A stretch of DNA of 64,000 nt. It comes from Saxidomus purpurata. Lineage: Eukaryota; Mollusca; Bivalvia; Venerida; Veneridae. Every line of letters begins with the position of its first letter. Position 1 is the first letter of the stretch. Both the position numbers and the translations under genes were made by a program. The stretch lies in contig JAFMSR010000017.1 in assembly GCA_022818135.1 (NCBI GenBank), positions 568,002-632,001 on the forward strand, written 5' to 3'. Below, piece after piece: positions 12,901 through 23,233 of this stretch. A model generated the notes under the pieces. It had not been told where the DNA came from, ran no database searches, and saw only the letters and a list, made by a program, of their open reading frames with translations.

Positions 12901-14240
12901 CTCTATGTTGGGTAAATATCAATTGAAATAGCCTGTTGTTCGAGGCCGTATACCCTGTCAAGAATGTATGTTGGGTTAATATCAATTGAAATAGCCTGTT
13001 GTTCGAGGCCGTATACCCTGTCAAGAATCTATGTTGGGTTAATATCAATTGAAATAGCCTGTTGTTCGAGGCCGTACACCCTGTCAAGATTCTCTCTTGG
13101 GTTAATATCAATTGAAATAGCCTGTTGTTCGAGGTCGTATACCCTGTCAAGAATGTATGTTGGGTTAATATCAATTGAAATAGCCTGTTGTCTGAGGCCG
13201 TATACCCTGTCAAGAATCTATGTTGGGCTAATATCAATTGAAATAGCCTGTTGTTCGAGGTCGTATACCCTGTCAAGAATCAGCATAACGAATTTATAAT
13301 TCGCATATCTACTGTAAAGAAAATACTAACTTAACAGTTGTTGAAATAATGCCGTTATAATAAATTAAGACAATACTCATTTCAGCCTCATTCCAGAGGC
13401 TGAATTTGTATATGAATGTCCCGTTGCAGGACAACAGAATACGAACAAGAAGAATGTTGGTTAGAGTCAATGAAGAATTGATTCATGCTAGAAATGAAAG
13501 ACATTCCACTGGTACTGGGAATGAAGATTACTGAGATGAATTCTTTCTTTTGTCAATCGTGTTCTCTAGAATGACAAAGGATGTGTGCAACTTCGCAATC
13601 GCTGTGGAAATAATCAAACAGCAGGTTCGTCGAAAAATTTGTTTTGAATGTAAACAAATTTTACAGAGTGTCTGTAGCCAATCAGAAAGGCTCTTGACCA
13701 ATGAGAATCTATCACATTTATCTGCGGTATTATAACATCGAATATCTCCATTTTATGTTAAGTACAATGTATATTGTTACAGAACGTTCTCTGACATTTA
13801 CCTGTGAGTTAATGTAGACGGATAAGGATGACGTCAGAAGCCCTGATATGCTATAGATGCCAATAAATGCGCCTATACGTGCGAATATCTGGAAAATGTA
13901 ATTTAACGATTATGCTTTAGCGGAAGTAAAGTTTCGAAATGCACTTAAATCATAAGAATATATAATTGAATGGTGAAAACTTTAACAAAAGTAAACGTGT
14001 GTACGATATGATTCACTCGTTCGTATGAAACAACGCTTCTGTGCAAAATATAATTTTCATTTCAGTAAAGCACATGCTTTGTATACATGAAACTTTGTTC
14101 AAACTTGCCTGTAGAAATGCAGGACGGACATTTCCGATACCACATTGTGTATCAGGGTCCGAGTTTAGTCTGATGTCTCCATTGATTCCCGCCTCAGGAC
14201 TGTTCTCGTGTGTTTCCGGTTGCAGTTTATCGAACTTCAT
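238..14240 (-). CDS. SLCO: SLCO/OATP organic anion transporter (partial gene, nine coding exons)
   Basis: The product would be a plasma-membrane, 12-helix, sodium-independent transporter of amphipathic organic anions (SLC21/SLCO family of the major facilitator superfamily). Nine minus-strand exons (14240-14109, 13888-13802, 7297-7181, 6432-6133, 5846-5666, 5154-4939, 3023-2859, 2247-2058, 385-238) join in phase to exactly 512 codons. Eight of the nine donors are GT, including the one after exon 9. The OATP signature lies at residues 280-292 (DPRWIGAWWLGFI, with I where the family usually has L). A YVDD motif lies in exon 5 and a Kazal-like cysteine domain at about 476-506. Two N-glycosylation sequons (NLT at 159, NMT at 175) sit in the loop between helices 3 and 4. 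Family members are usually about 650-700 residues, so the last helices and C-terminus lie off the left edge. The start chosen is the Met at 14240: an acceptor-like 'ctttcag' ends at 14246, so the in-frame Met at 14258 is probably intronic and a 5' UTR exon probably lies further upstream. The family call is secure; the subfamily is not resolved. Confidence 0.93.
690..1255. repeat. Dispersed repeat, copy A (second copy near 49030-49690)
   Basis: Shares colinear blocks with 49030-49690 in the same orientation: 'ctacatctgttaaccgact' near the left side, 'aagacatttcac' next, and 'cagcttgataaa' near the right side. Divergence is substantial, so it is an old repeat. No coding frame or terminal repeat is apparent. 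It lies in SLCO intron 8. Confidence 0.7.
1276..1348 (-). mobile_element. tRNA-like SINE head
   Basis: The minus strand carries an A-box-like tggcatagtggttagagcg and a B-box-like gagttcaatcccc at tRNA spacing. The acceptor arms do not pair, so this is a tRNA-derived SINE fragment and not a working tRNA gene. Confidence 0.65.
2058..2247 (-). CDS. SLCO: SLCO exon 8 (helices 8-9)
   Basis: About 63 residues, SLSYIAAVALGSFLGGVLSRK ... GCEQPPLVGDNGKG. The Gly-rich helix followed by a basic RK turn, a second helix, and GCEQPPLVG leading into the extracellular loop match OATP helices 8-9. Acceptor 'atttcag' and donor AAGG|gtatgt, phase 2. Confidence 0.94.
2859..3023 (-). CDS. SLCO: SLCO exon 7 (helix 7 region)
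   Basis: 55 residues counting split codons, reading DFGQTAGRVLRNPVYVMLATSS... to WQANIIL. The stretch RNPVYVML followed by a Gly/Val helix and FMPKYL is standard OATP helix 7 context. Acceptor 'gtttcag' and donor CTGT|gtaagc, phase 1. Confidence 0.94.
3458..4892. mobile_element. Palindromic foldback element, copy 1
   Basis: Two arms of about 700 bp are inverted copies of each other. The left end (attctaatatgcctatggta) matches the reverse complement of the right end near 4892. Matching internal landmarks include the EcoRI-containing block at 4000-4020 versus 4312-4332 and 'gtcggaaggagctacttcca'-like blocks at 3525 and 4785. The centre near 4140-4210 is asymmetric. No coding frame. It lies in SLCO intron 6. 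Related copies are at 29370-30224 and 63245-63620. Confidence 0.88.
4939..5154 (-). CDS. SLCO: SLCO exon 6 (family signature, helix 6, cytoplasmic loop)
   Basis: 72 residues counting split codons. It begins PVDITPSDPRWIGAWWLGF, the diagnostic OATP signature at the start of helix 6. The helix is followed by FPRTL and a Lys/Arg/Glu-rich cytoplasmic loop. Acceptor 'tttgcag' and donor AAAG|gtatga. An apparent plus-strand frame across this exon is a shadow. Confidence 0.96.
5666..5846 (-). CDS. SLCO: SLCO exon 5 (helix 4 end, YVDD, helix 5)
   Basis: 60 residues plus one base, starting VFQGVGKSCRYPF and ending YITLE. Acceptor 'atttcag', donor GAAC|gtaaga, leaving phase 1. The YVDD tetrad followed by a basic patch and a Gly-rich helix (GILTGTGIFGPALAYLIGG) is conserved OATP sequence at helices 4-5. 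Confidence 0.95.
6133..6432 (-). CDS. SLCO: SLCO exon 4 (helix 3, glycosylated loop, start of helix 4)
   Basis: 100 residues, from VHIPRGLGIST to AYCLIAFGM, with acceptor 'ttcaaag' and donor ATG|gtaaga, phase 0. It contains helix 3 (FGVCGIMCALPYFL), then a long polar extracellular loop with sequons NLT and NMT and two cysteines, then the start of helix 4. This is the largest exon seen. Confidence 0.93.
6750..7058 (+). mobile_element. 3'-tail repeat copy with G and TG microsatellites
   Basis: Begins tgcttgtgtgtgttggtg, runs through a poly-G tract (about 6771-6824) and (TG)n (about 6836-6930), and ends with ttgggaggctgcgttttggt and ggcgttccctgttt, matching the 3' tail at 47280-47370 and 58200-58300. 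Apparent ORFs here are low-complexity artefacts. It lies in SLCO intron 3. Confidence 0.75.
7181..7297 (-). CDS. SLCO: SLCO exon 3 (loop and helix 2)
   Basis: 39 residues from VTMLEKQFGFSSAETG to FAGYIAKK, with acceptor 'tttcag' and donor AAG|gtaac, phase 0. The E+xFGxSSxxxGxxxSxxDIG arrangement is the family's first loop and helix 2. It is separated from exon 2 by a 6.5 kb intron filled with the 63-bp satellite. Confidence 0.92.
8107..13281. repeat. 63-bp satellite array, about 82 copies
   Basis: The unit contains caagactctat, tatcaattgaaatagcctg and cgaggccgta, with a period of exactly 63 bases over most of 5.2 kb. Each unit carries the palindrome tcaattga. Because 63 is a multiple of three and the unit lacks stops in some frames, long false ORFs appear on both strands (for example 10243-12081 minus and 12023-13276 minus). 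The whole array lies in SLCO intron 2. Higher-order copies exist with spacings of 441 bp (7 units) and 756 bp (12 units). Confidence 0.97.
13802..13888 (-). CDS. SLCO: SLCO exon 2 (helix 1)
   Basis: 29 residues starting IFARIGAFIGIYSISG and ending VYINSQ, flanked by acceptor 'ttttccag' and donor CAG|gt. It is phase 0 at both ends. The content is a hydrophobic helix followed by a short polar loop, matching OATP helix 1. The short length and open frame fit between neighbours only if exon 1 uses the GC donor. Confidence 0.88.
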
Positions 14241-14245
14241 TGTTA
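14109..14245 (-). CDS. SLCO: SLCO exon 1 (cytoplasmic N-terminus), with short 5' leader
   Basis: The coding part is 14240-14109, 44 residues ending ...CGIGNVRPAFLQ. The CGxG...RP..LQ pattern is what OATPs carry just before helix 1. The phase required to read exon 2 places the donor after CAG at 14109, where the intron begins gcaagt, so the donor is GC and not GT. The leader 14245-14241 assumes the acceptor 'ctttcag' at 14246. If that acceptor is not used, translation could begin at 14258, adding six residues (MNLSVT). Confidence 0.82.
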
Positions 14246-14336
14246 CTGAAAGATTCAAATTTAAGTTATAATCAAAGTCTTAATTTAGACAGCATATGTT
14301 ATTTTCTATTACGATACTACCATTTTCATACGATTT

Positions 14337-14744
14337 ATGTTTGGTGTAAACGTTAACGTGTTGATGGATCAACACGCATACAGATTTATGTTTGGTGTAA
14401 ACGTTAACGTGTTGATGGATCAACACGCATACAGATTTATGTTTGGTGTAAACGTTAACGTGTTGATGGATCAACACGCATACAGATTTATGTTTGGTGT
14501 AAACGTTAACGTGTTGATGGATCAACACGCATACAGATTTATGTTTGGTGTAAACGTTAACTTGTCGATGGATCAACACGCATACAGATTTATGTTTGGT
14601 GTAAACGTTAACTTGTCGATGGATCAACACGCATACAGATTTATGTTTGGTGTAAACGTTAACTTGTCGATGGATCAACACGCATACAGATTTATGTTTG
14701 GTGTAAACGTTAACGTGTTGATCGATCAACACGCATACAGATGC
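14337..14744. repeat. 51-bp tandem array (8 copies) with internal palindrome
   Basis: Each unit reads atgtttggtgtaaacgttaa followed by a dyad. In copies 1-4 the dyad is gtgttgatggatcaacac, in copies 5-7 the left arm is changed to cttgtcgat, and in copy 8 it is the perfect palindrome gtgttgatcgatcaacac. The period is a multiple of three, so false ORFs appear on both strands. It starts about 90 bp upstream of the first SLCO exon seen, in either a 5' intron or the promoter region. Confidence 0.95.
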
Positions 14745-14749
14745 ATGGA

Positions 14750-17570
14750 CGTGGAAGCACATTCTTGTATGTATCAGTATCATTGTCATTTTTCACAAAT
14801 GAAGAACCTTTTATTTTGATTCATATTATGATGTAGTAAATTAGAGATGTATATGTTTTTATGTATAAAACGGTAACATATGTTCCATCTTGGTGGGAAG
14901 TACAAACCTTACTTCTCCGGTTGTAATAACGCACGTCCTGGAACATTTCGGTAATTATAAAACTTTCGGTACTGCATTCGAAGGTTTACAAAAAGGAACA
15001 TAATAGAAATAGTATGATGAAAAAAAAACTTAGAATCTTTTTGTTCAGCAGATTTTATTCCTTTAGAGCAAGAAGCATTTTATGTGACAAATAATTTTGA
15101 TTAAAATATATAGAGATATAAAGGGGAAAAACGTAAACAAAAAGGTACGGATAGTGAAATCACGACAAAACGTTACTAGTGTAATAAGCTACTAGTGTTA
15201 ATATAAGATATTTAAATAAAACGTAAAATAACCTTATGAAAGTATCAGTCTTGTACGATACAACCGAGAAATTATGTAGGATATGAAAACATGCAACTTT
15301 TATTTTCATGTTGCTAACAAAACAATCGAAAGTAGTTTATATCAAAAATTAAAAATTCCGATTCCTCACTTGATTGTTTTGTTCAGTTCCAAATAACTTG
15401 CAAGTTTTTCATATACCTTTTAGTTACTTTTCACATACATTGTTATATCAAAATTGAAGTACGTCTGTATCGTACTATTTGATTCATGTCAGCATTAATA
15501 ACTTAGAATCTTTAGCCAAAACCTATGCTCCTATTAAAAACACAAAGACAAGCAATATGTATGTAAGATATTAAATAACAAAAAATACATACAAGATTAG
15601 GATAAGAAACCCGAGTTTTATCCACTGAACATTGGTCACTTGTCAAGCCTGCAGCCGTCCACGACAATATCAAAACAAGTGCGACAGCAATAAAGGTTCA
15701 TTTATATCTACCTAACACTAATTAAATTTCAGACACGTTCTAACATGTGAGTGCTTCAGTACTCTTCTGGCCTACCCTCGATTAATGTTAAAATCTGAGA
15801 CACTTTACACAAGTGTTAAAATCTCTGACATTGTATAATTCAACGTTCACCCGTGTTCTGTATTATATGACCCTCAGCGAAATACATAGGAACAGTTCCA
15901 CGTCACAACTTCAAGTCATTTGACAGAATAATTTACGTCAAGATAAAGTATTGGCTGTTACAAATAAAACAATTTACCGATATTAAATCATGATGGAAAT
16001 TCTTTCTACTTAGAATTACTTTTTTTAAAATGTGACGTCACAAAATACATTTATTCTGAAGAATTTACGCCCGAAACATGTCGATAAATGTTTAAACTAT
16101 TAGTGCGTTGATTTTTTTGATTTTTTTTTTAAACAATTGTCATGTAAGTGTCATTTGAGCTGTTAAAGAGAACCAGAATTTACCTTAAGAATGCTACATA
16201 TGTGTATGATAACGTATTTGAAACTAACTTTTGCTAACTTAATTTTCAAAGAATTTATAGGCCTCTAATATGACAAGAGTGGATTTCTTTGGACCTTCGA
16301 CTTGTTCGCAACGTAAACATATGAATTCAAATTCAAAACGATAAAATAATAAGTTCGTCTGTTTAGGCCATTCTCAGAACAGATTCGTGACAAACGATAC
16401 ACCGGTTGTATATCAGACAGGCAATTAGTAATTGGAGTTTTAAAATAAAGAATTAATTTTAACATGATATCCAACTCAGATTGTTCATGAAACATTTGGA
16501 TTTCTTTTAACTAGCTGGCGGCTAACCACTGACTAAATCAGACCGGTCCCTGCTGGTATTCGAAGCTTCGAACTTCCGTTGCCAAGGTGATGCATAAACC
16601 ACCAAAACAATTTTGTTTGTTTGTAATTGTGCTTATTGGGTCCACCATCCTCTAAAGATGCTATCATCGGTACGACCCGTACAACGGAACAGTATATTTT
16701 ATATACAATGTCGTGTCTGGATAGTTGTTCATTCCTACTCTACAAACGAATTGTACTCGTACATCTTCAAGCTAACCCTAAGACATTTGTAATGTTATTT
16801 TATGTTTGATTCTATAAAATTTGTCTTTGTTATAAAACTACCACTTTTAAGCATCGCTACAAATTTGTGTTTGAATATTTTCTTAGGTAGATGGGAATTT
16901 TTAATTTCAAAGGAATGAATAATATTATAATCTAAAAATCACAATGTTTTTTATTAACGAGGAAGGTTCTGTTTTATAATGATTCACACCAAGAACAATA
17001 CATATAAAGTCCAGAAACTATTACGTTTTGGATAAGATAATGGGTCTATTTAATGAAACCGCCGATGTGTCTTTACGGACGATAGCGATGCTAGGACCCT
17101 AGTTGTCTTGGAGAAACACCATTAGCTTCACAAATCAGAGAGCTGAGTTCTAATACAACGCTCGAAGAGTGTTAAGACAAAATATTTATCGCCACTATCC
17201 TTATCATTTTCTCTCTTTGAGAAGTGTTTCTTAATGAGCGAAAAATAATTCGACTATATTGACGAATATATATATTCGACCTTTAATTTATGATTGTTAT
17301 CTTGAACAATTATCTCCTGTATTAACTTGTAATTGTCTAATTTGTATATGTTAAAATGTTTGATTGTACATTACTCTTCAGTAATTGGAGGAATAAAAGA
17401 TATACGGGTATGTAACAAGAAATATACCATTAGAAAGCGTTTTATCTCAAATATAAGATATCTAATGTTCCTATTCATATGATTATTTAAAAAAGGTATA
17501 ACTAAATAGCATATCACCATAGTCGTCCATATAATTTAATTTAAGACTAATTTATTGAATCTCGATTGCG
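14750..17570. other. No recognisable gene
   Basis: AT-rich sequence with stops in all frames every few dozen codons. I see no exon-like block, tandem repeat or element end. It may contain upstream regulatory DNA or 5' UTR exons of the SLCO gene, but nothing in the sequence singles them out. Confidence 0.5.
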
Positions 17571-17574
17571 ATTC

Positions 17575-17632
17575 TTATATCTTATATTAATCGCTCCCGA
17601 GACTCACTGCAGATGGAATCAATATGGAAGAA

Positions 17633-17672
<40 letters not shown>

Positions 17673-17768
17673 TCTTGTCTACGGACATTACCACTACCTT
17701 GGCACTGGTTCGAATCCGGGACTCTCTGATCCATAGGCGAATGCGCTACTATTGCACCAATGCGGCTT
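17575..17768 (-). mobile_element. tRNA-derived SINE, copy 1 (interrupted by GA repeat)
   Basis: On the minus strand a tRNA-like head (ggtgcaatagtagcgcattc, B box ggattcgaacc) is followed by a body ending in a gagtctcgggagcg-type tail. The plus-strand body 'gagactcactgcagatggaa' matches 'gagactcattctagatggaa' in the copy at 25745. A (GA)n-(G)n run interrupts the middle. Confidence 0.8.
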
Positions 17769-17797
17769 CACATATAATTTGATAAAACAAGAAATAA

Positions 17798-18560
<763 letters not shown>

Positions 18561-18584
18561 CGATTTTGTTTAAAATTAAGGTTA

Positions 18585-18630
18585 AACGGAGGCGCAGTAT
18601 TTGAGCGGTTAGCCTTCTGCATACAATTAA
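18585..18630 (+). mobile_element. Short tRNA-like fragment
   Basis: The string ggaggcgcagtatttgagcg followed by gttag resembles the A-box half of a tRNA-derived SINE. No B box follows, so this is at best a truncated piece. Confidence 0.35.
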
Positions 18631-18984
18631 TGATAATTAATATGCATGTCACAACATCTTACGGTACTGAATTAATTTGTTACAGTTGTAAATGCATATC
18701 AAATGATGATATACTATTGAAGACGATGAAATGTATAAACATGTTGAAATGTAAATGATAAAGTAAATGATAAAGTAAATAATTATAACAGGAGAAGAGT
18801 TTGAATATCAACTGAATGTTCTTTACAGATAGGTGAATTTTAACCCATTTATACATATATTTCTGCAATGGGATATTCTGACTGCAAATTTGTTCAAGTC
18901 TATTTCTTTAAATATGGGTGTTTTGCAGAAATGTGACCAAAAAGCTTAAACTTTCAGTCGTTTGCATCGAGTAGTAGCTGTTTG

Positions 18985-19712
18985 AATAGGTTCATTTCAC
19001 TTACTGCATTTGTAGGAATAGGTTCATTTCACTTACTGCATTTGTAGGAATAGGTTCATTTCACTTACTGCATTTGTAGGAATAGGTTCATTTCACTTGC
19101 TGCATTTGTAGGAATAGGTTCATTTCACTTGCTGCATTTGTAGGAATAGGTTCATTTCACTTGCTGCATTTGTAGGAATAGGTTCATTTCACTTGCTGCA
19201 TTTGTAGGAATAGGTTCATTTCACTTGCTGCATTTGTAGGAATAGGTTCATATCACTTACAGCATTTGTAGGAATAGGTTCATATCACTTGCTGCATTTG
19301 TAGGAATAGGTTCATTTCACTTACAGCATTTGTAGGAATAGGTTCATTTCACTTGCTGCATTTGTAGGAATAGGTTTATTTCACTTACAGCATTTGTAGG
19401 AATAGGTTTATTTCACTTACAGCATTTGTAGGAATAGGTTCTTATCACTTACTTCATTTGTAGGAATAGGTTCATATCACTTACTGCATTTGTAGGAATA
19501 GGTTCATATCACTTACTGCATTTGTAGGAATAGATTTATTTCACTTACAGCATTTGTAGGAATAGGTTCATATCACTTACTGCATTTGTAGGAATAGGTT
19601 CATATCACTTACTGCATTTGTAGGAATAGGTTCATATCACTTACTGCATTTGTAGGAATAGGTTCATATCACTTACTGCATTTGTAGGAATAGGTTCATA
19701 TCACGTACTGCC
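18985..19712. repeat. 32-bp tandem repeat, 23 copies
   Basis: The unit is ggttcatttcacttactgca followed by tttgtaggaata, with exact 32-base spacing from 18989 to the last start at 19693. Variants are ttcatatcac and cttacagc. The early copies are the most uniform. Confidence 0.97.
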
Positions 19713-20099
19713 TATGACCGGATGAGGTCAGATTCTAAACAGATAAATGCTATCATTGTCATTAGTCAGGAAAGGATCATGACATTTTGTAAAGACGTCG
19801 TCATTGCAACCACAGTGACCTTGTGAGTAGTGTGAACAAGTGTAACAGACAATTAATATGTCAAAGATCAGACTAAACTTCCCGGTAAGTAAATGCTACA
19901 ATTACGACAAGAAATAACCCATAATAATACTATTTGGTAAAGCTTTATGCAAAGATCATTTCTGCGTGGTAAAATCAACATTGGATGAGTAATTAAGAGG
20001 CGATGTCGTTGGTGAATTGCCAGGCAGTATACGAACAAAAACACATTAGATTACGAATTTAAAAGAGAGTTGTGAACAAAAACTCTAAAATATCAAAAG

Positions 20100-20725
20100 A
20101 AGGTATTTTTATAACAGCGTAACAGGTGAAAAGGTAAAATTTCCTATATGTGAGCAAAAAATTGGATTACAGAGTTCACAAATTCCAAGCGGCCCAGTTT
20201 TGCCAAGTGTAAAACGACCGTGAAGAAGGTTTTGTATGTCAACTTCTTTCGAAATACTGTTTCAATTGTACGACTCACGGTTCATAAAGATAGAGGCGTC
20301 TCAGGTAGAATCTACAAAGAAGTGCTCAAGTTGTTGCGAAAGTCTATAATAAATATACAGCCATAAAGTGGTCTGGGAGATCTAAATCTACTCCATGTTA
20401 ATGACACAAGCCTCGGTTGCTATTGAACTGCTGAGAACGGAAAAGGTCACAGTTGTGTATCATCCGCCATGCTCTCCAGAGTTGGTCCCTTGCGACTATG
20501 TCCTGTTCCTGAGTTGGTCCCTTGCGACTATGTCCTGTTCCTGAGTTGGTCCCTTGCGACTATGTCCTGTTCCTGAAGCTGAAAAGGAATATTTATGGAC
20601 GGAGGCACTGCGAATGATCAGTTTATGTCATTTATATTTAAATTGCAAGAACCTTGTTTCAGATACATAAAAGGTCTAGAAAAGTGCGTGGCGGTGCCTT
20701 GAGTATAACTAAAGCTAACTTGCAG
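20100..20725 (+). pseudogene. Broken mariner-type transposase
   Basis: Frame-shifted fragments read KTTVKKVLYVNFFRNT, then GRIYKEVLKLLRKSI, then LLHVNDTSL, then HPPCSPELVPCDYVLFL, then GLEKCVAVP. Their order and motifs match the C-terminal catalytic half of mariner/SETMAR-like transposases (KVLYxxFF, LLHxDNA, HPPxSPxLxPCDxxLF). Stops and shifts separate them, and the segment around the third catalytic Asp is present three times as a 32-bp tandem. The N-terminal half is not recognisable. Confidence 0.85.
20479..20574 (+). repeat. 32-bp triplication inside mariner relic
   Basis: Three exact 32-base copies starting 20479, 20511 and 20543 (gagttggtcccttgcgacta ...), covering the ELVPCDYVLFL coding segment. 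The period is not a multiple of three, so the triplication shifts the frame. Confidence 0.95.
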
Positions 20726-21448
20726 TAGTTTCGTAGAAGATTTCCCCCGATTACAAACATTCTGAAACACCTCTCTTGTAAGTACAATCTTGTTTTTCTA
20801 TGTTTGTCGGTCTACTACAAAGGTAGCTACCTTATGGCTGATCAAATGTTTACTATCTGCTTGTTATCCCTCCATTACATGAGTAGTAGTAATATGTTTT
20901 TATTTAGATATCTCAGTAACACTGACTGTAAAGTACTGCCTTACGTCTTGTTGTGTTATTGGTTAATAAACACTAGAACACCGCTACCTTAAGTGTAGTA
21001 TACTTCTTTTCCTTTTTACATCAATTGTCCTTCTTTATTCCTTAAACATCTGATTTCATATTTATTGAATATGAATATTGCAGAAATAAAATCATTCTAC
21101 TGATAATTGTACTGTCAATCGTTCAGGCGTAGAACTTTCATCATTATAAACAGCTATAATTAATGCATCAAAAGAATCAAATCAAAGGGGGAAATCACTG
21201 AGAGGCGTTTGTGGCTCCCCATTACGGGCTTCAAAACTACAGTGCGTTATCAGTTGAAGAAATAGAAAGTTATTTACAGAAAATTGACCATCTGCTTAGG
21301 AAATACAAACTCTATTGTTAAATTTACAGACGAAAGTCTGACACATAGAGTATCAGTATTTTACAAGGGTAAAAAATGTCCCTTGCCTTGCTCAATTTCA
21401 TTTCCCGAAAACGTGGGTCAGGGCGAACGTTTTCAGTCGATATCTTTA

Positions 21449-21632
21449 CAGTAAACTCTGTTTATAACAAACTCATTGGAACCATTTAAATGTGTTCCTT
21501 ATATCCGGAGTTTGTTCTATCCATAAAACATTTTCATATGAAATAAAGAAAGAGAAAAACTCGGGCAGAGAAAAAATGTTCCTTATATCCGGATTATCGC
21601 TATATCCGGAGTCGATATATACGGAGTTTACT
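21449..21632. mobile_element. Small TIR element (MITE), TA-flanked
   Basis: The left end cagtaaactctgttta is answered by the inverted right end acggagtttact, each flanked by TA. Internal 'ttccttatatccgga' occurs twice. Ends of the type cagtaaa(a)ctc with TA duplication are seen in Tc1/mariner/pogo-like MITEs. No coding capacity. Confidence 0.65.
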
Positions 21633-21814
21633 TATTTAGTTCATGCAATCAGTAACTCGTGCGACAGCTGTGCAAGATTTATGTTTGTATATGCGCATGA
21701 AAGTATTTACAACCAAGGAAATTTATGAACACATAAAAATACTTTAGGACTGTCCTTCGATTTCAAGTGCAAAGAATTCTGAATTCCAGCGTGACAGAAA
21801 CACCGCTGAAGATT

Positions 21815-21990
21815 ATGTCTATCTCCGTGGCCGAGTAGATAGAGTCGCTGGCTTGAAATCACTGTAAATGATTGAGGGTCATGGGTTCGAGCACTTCTAC
21901 CAACCACGACAATTTATGTGAGAACGTTCTGTTTCTTACGGATGATATGAGACTAGAACTGGTTCTTCGAACGAATGGTGGTTAAATAAA
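21815..21990 (+). mobile_element. tRNA-Ser-like SINE
   Basis: The head reads ccgtggccgagtagatagag, with gctggcttgaaatcactg in the anticodon position (tga flanked as in tRNA-Ser) and a B box gggttcgagc. A long variable region lies between them, as in a class II tRNA. The acceptor stem is not formed, so a SINE and not a tRNA gene is favoured. The 3' boundary is uncertain. Confidence 0.65.
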
Positions 21991-22399
21991 CTGCCCGCCT
22001 GTTTAAATGACCAAAATACGGTTGTGGAACGAGCGTCAAACTCCTACAACAACAGCTGAAGCTGATCCCACGATAAAGTCATTCTAAAGATGCAAGTACC
22101 GAAAGTCAGGTTGATGCTGTAAATCGCATGGTAATGAACGATGATAAAGTAATCATATAGCATATTTATGATACATAAGGAATTAAGAATAGTATCGTCC
22201 GATTCGTCCGGTGTCCTACGCATTATCGAACATTGGGCAAAATAGGTTACGAGAATTTTAACACCAGACCAAAAATTGACTAGGCTAAATAGCTCCAGAG
22301 TGCTTTTTACATGTTTCAAGCGAAACACAGAAACCTTTTCAAGAAAACTGGGACCCAGGATGGTGCATCCCTTTGAGATAGAATCCAAAATTCAATACA

Positions 22400-23230
22400 A
22401 GCAGTCAAAACATCAATGTCCACTACTGCTGAATTAATTCAAGCAGACGACATCGGTTGAAAAGTCGTATGTACATCAGTATTTTGGGATGTAGATGTAT
22501 TATCACGACGGACTACTTTCAAACAGGATAAACAATCGTTGGGTAGTACTATGACAATGTATTACGAGGGTTTAACGTGGTCCTCAAAGGTTTCAACTTA
22601 CTTTATAAGTTAGCTACATTTAGGGTAATATTCACGAAAACTGACGTTCCTTTATAGATTTCACTGATCGCTATCACTGTCCTTTAGAACCTGACAGTTC
22701 AATGGTAAACCTATCATCAAACAAGAATATTACCATACAATCGCTGAGGATTTATTAAAGAATTAACAACTTTATACACCGGAAAGCAGTGATGTAAAGG
22801 GAAGTAAACGCCCTGGGTACACTGGTGTAAATTGTTTGAATTATCTGGTATAATAACTGTGATTTCAGGAGGTATAATCCATATATGGGTACATAAAAAG
22901 AAGCGATAAAACATATTTATATTTTCAAAGTGCTAAGAGTGGTTCGGTTTCCGGTGATAAGCTACATGTATATATAAGCAGTACCTATTCAGCGTTCTGA
23001 TCATTTGAAGTATATTTATTTGCTTACGCTGGAACAACAGCCAATTTTCAAACATTAACGAACCACTATCGTTAAATGATCGAACCAGTGACTTATGACA
23101 GAAAGAGCCCGAACCTTTCAGATGCTCATATACGCAGCGGTACTTTCAAACTGTGTCCGGCTGTCGGCGAGGAATTCTACCTTTGCGACCAGCGTAAATA
23201 ATACTGTACCTTGTGCATGTAATACGTTAT
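22400..23230. other. No recognisable feature
   Basis: AT-rich non-coding sequence. No repeat unit, element end or exon-like block was recognised. Confidence 0.45.
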
Positions 23231-23233
23231 ATA

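Noticed and set aside
8107..13281. CRISPR-like array
   Set aside because: Units are contiguous 63-bp repeats without unique spacers, in a eukaryotic intron.
14246..14258. Start codon at 14258 for SLCO
   Set aside because: An acceptor-like ctttcag lies between this Met and the next in-frame Met at 14240, so the upstream six codons are probably intronic. Not excluded without cDNA.
14280..14819. 160-169 codon frames on both strands
   Set aside because: 51-bp tandem repeat translated in phase.
22044..22388. 114-aa minus-strand ORF
   Set aside because: No family recognised and no supporting signals. Treated as chance or old repeat.
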